Shown here: positions 62,784 through 64,000 of the stretch, piece after piece
How the letters are laid out: each line of letters starts with the position of its first letter
Numbering within the stretch: the first letter of the stretch is position 1
Origin: an uncultured Bacteroidales bacterium
GTDB taxonomy: Bacteria > Bacteroidota > Bacteroidia > Bacteroidales > Paludibacteraceae
Reading direction: 5' to 3'
Assembly (NCBI GenBank): GCA_900542355.1
Contig: UQNE01000010.1
Span: forward strand, 1 to 64,000
Length of the DNA stretch: 64,000 nt
Program-made: the position numbers and the translations under genes
The notes under the pieces: model-generated
What the model was told of the DNA's origin: nothing
Seen by the model: only the letters and a program-made list of their open reading frames with translations
Databases searched by the model: none

Positions 62784-63236
62784 TTATCGGAGTCGGTCTG
62801 CTGCACGAACCAGGGCTTCATCCTTGAGGATACGGCGAGTAGCCATCAGACTTAACACCAAGTTAATCAGCGGAATAGATGCCCACAAAGTGGGATACCA
62901 CTCAGCACCGGTCAGCACCACGCCGTCGATAGGTTCGTAGCCTTTGAGGGCATAGAAAATATAGAGGGCAAGGAGGGCATAGTAGCCCACGCACAGCACA
63001 ACATTCACCACATTAATCCGCGCTTGTAGCAGGCGGCGTTTGTAGAGAAAGATATTGACCAAAGCGATGAGCGGAATAGCCACAGAGATGACAGCCAACG
63101 GCCACTTGGCAAAAGTGGCGAGCCACACATACTCAGTAGCGTCTGCCGGCAAGAACTGCACAGGCGAGAAAAAGCACAACAGTGTTCCCAAAATAACTAC
63201 CAACAGCAGATAGACTGTTTGAATGCGTTGTATCAT
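62784..63236 (-). CDS. DUF4293 family membrane protein
   Basis: The 150-residue protein begins MIQRIQTVYLLLVVILG, the hallmark of DUF4293. It has four hydrophobic helices (about 8-25, 40-65, 75-98, 118-138) and a basic C-terminal tail with RRILKDEALVRAADRLR. The family is specific to Bacteroidetes and its function is unknown. Confidence 0.88.
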   Translation of the reverse strand: MIQRIQTVYLLLVVILGTLLCFFSPVQFLPADATEYVWLATFAKWPLAVISVAIPLIALVNIFLYKRRLLQARINVVNVVLCVGYYALLALYIFYALKGYEPIDGVVLTGAEWYPTLWASIPLINLVLSLMATRRILKDEALVRAADRLR

Positions 63237-63263
63237 AATTGTATTATTTTATTGATTGGTTAT

Positions 63264-64000
63264 TTATTGATTATCAGATAGTTGTATATCAATTTCTTGT
63301 GAAGAAAAGACCGTAAAATGCCCTACCCCGCCTTGGATATTGGTATAGACTTGCACCTTCTCTTGTTCGCCCAAGCCATCGAGTACATCATCTATGCTAA
63401 AATCGAAATCGTCATCCAAATCACCCCGAAGCGAAGGCGGGGAAGGCAGATAAGAGCGACCGCTACCAATCGACTTGCGATAGATATAATAGTCGTAGGT
63501 ATAAGCCGCAACACGGATGCAGAGCGAATCGGTGTACAGAGCAAACGCCTCATCCGAAATAGGGCGATAGTGCTCTAACAAGAGCGTAACTTGCTGTGGT
63601 TCTGACAGTTTGGATGCAGGGGAAAAGAGCCTCCCTCGCTCACTGACACCATAATAACCGGCTGTTTGTCGATTGCTCAACTCGCCAAAGAGCGGACTTT
63701 GCGAATAGAGCAAGTCGAGGTCGGTGGTATCACGCACCGTTTCTGCATCGCCGTCGCCATAACCATAGCCATAGCCATAGCCATAACCATAGCCTTCCAT
63801 ATACGAATAGCATATATTCCCATGCGGGACAGAGATGGCAATCACCGATGACAGGTCGCCCGAATAAGCCCCGAGCCTAAGCGTTATCTCTACGGTTTTG
63901 CGGTTGGTTATCCGTTGGTTAACCACCTGAACATCAGGCTTTTGAGGAACGACTTGTGTAGAAGAGGCGGTACCATAGACGGAGTGATTAACCTCTATAT
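63264..64000 (-). CDS. hypothetical beta-rich protein, 5' end beyond window
   Basis: The frame is open to the right edge, so the N-terminus is missing; the GTG at 63926 is not a likely start. The visible part has strands such as KTVEITLRLGAYSGD. It also has a six-unit Tyr-Gly run (encoded by CCATAG/CCATAA hexamers at 63757-63792 on the plus strand), an acidic stretch RGDLDDDFDFSIDDV and a C-terminal TNIQGGVGHFTVFSS. The last motif resembles the ending of DUF4249-type lipoproteins of Bacteroidetes (YTNIxGGxGxF), but the rest does not decide it. Confidence 0.6.
   Translation of the reverse strand, partial: IEVNHSVYGTASSTQVVPQKPDVQVVNQRITNRKTVEITLRLGAYSGDLSSVIAISVPHGNICYSYMEGYGYGYGYGYGYGDGDAETVRDTTDLDLLYSQSPLFGELSNRQTAGYYGVSERGRLFSPASKLSEPQQVTLLLEHYRPISDEAFALYTDSLCIRVAAYTYDYYIYRKSIGSGRSYLPSPPSLRGDLDDDFDFSIDDVLDGLGEQEKVQVYTNIQGGVGHFTVFSSQEIDIQLSDNQ
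63757..63792. repeat. in-frame hexanucleotide repeat, 6 units
   Basis: CCATAA, CCATAG, CCATAG, CCATAG, CCATAA and CCATAG encode a Tyr-Gly run on the minus strand. Changes in unit number would alter length without shifting the frame. Confidence 0.85.

Noticed and set aside
1..64000. tRNA, rRNA, transposase or prophage genes
   Set aside because: None was recognised on either strand. A covariance-model scan would be needed to exclude small RNAs fully.

Overview
The window reads as a chromosomal segment of a member of the order Bacteroidales. Three things support this. Promoters follow the Bacteroidetes pattern (TTTG or TTG, about 20 nt, then TAnnTTTG). Strong Shine-Dalgarno sites are rare. Large surface proteins carry endings that resemble type IX secretion (T9SS) sorting domains, and the housekeeping genes (short SerA, DUF4293, RlmN, biotin-type carboxyltransferase) fit the same group. 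No rRNA, tRNA, transposase or phage gene was recognised.

Layout. 1-2.9 kb (minus strand): a WYL-domain regulator next to four small genes. Three near-identical promoter/operator modules with a TGTGCA-N7-TGCACA dyad precede three of them. 2.9-5.1 kb: repeat-rich intergenic DNA holding a four-repeat CRISPR array whose leader promoter lies on the right and reads leftward, plus one small hypothetical gene. 5.2-9.4 kb: a carboxyltransferase, serC and serA. 9.7-22.1 kb (plus strand): a complete type III-A-like CRISPR-Cas operon. 22.4-30.1 kb: tadA, a lectin-like/InlB-repeat surface protein, a UDG-fold-like protein, membrane proteins and a glycosyltransferase. 30.6-50.5 kb (minus strand): an outer-membrane and secreted-protein block with an OmpA-like protein, a C10 protease, a giant cleaved-adhesin/Fn3 protein of about 2980 residues, two paralogous secreted proteins and a beta-barrel protein. 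50.9-64 kb: an orphan response regulator, ansA, pepD, argS, an M23 lipoprotein, a GT2 glycosyltransferase, a metallo-beta-lactamase-fold hydrolase, rlmN, mscS, a DUF4293 protein and a gene cut by the window edge.

The CRISPR-Cas operon is the main point of interest. Its order is cas6, cas10 (GGDD palm but no HD nuclease domain), csm2, csm3, csm4, csm5, a CARF-PD-(D/E)XK nuclease of the Card1/Can2 type, a second such nuclease broken by one in-frame TAA, a RecD-like helicase, a small ancillary protein, cas1, a CRISPR-associated primase-polymerase and an N-terminally extended cas2. The expected logic is crRNA-guided RNA recognition by the Csm complex, cyclic oligoadenylate synthesis by Cas10, and activation of CARF nucleases. 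Adaptation would involve Cas1-Cas2 with the primase-polymerase and perhaps the helicase. Cas10 and the small ancillary protein each carry a recent-looking in-frame tandem duplication.

A second theme is intergenic: at least six non-coding sites carry short imperfect tandem repeats with a period of about 11 nt but different unit sequences. A repeat of roughly 120-137 nt occurs three times around the CRISPR array.
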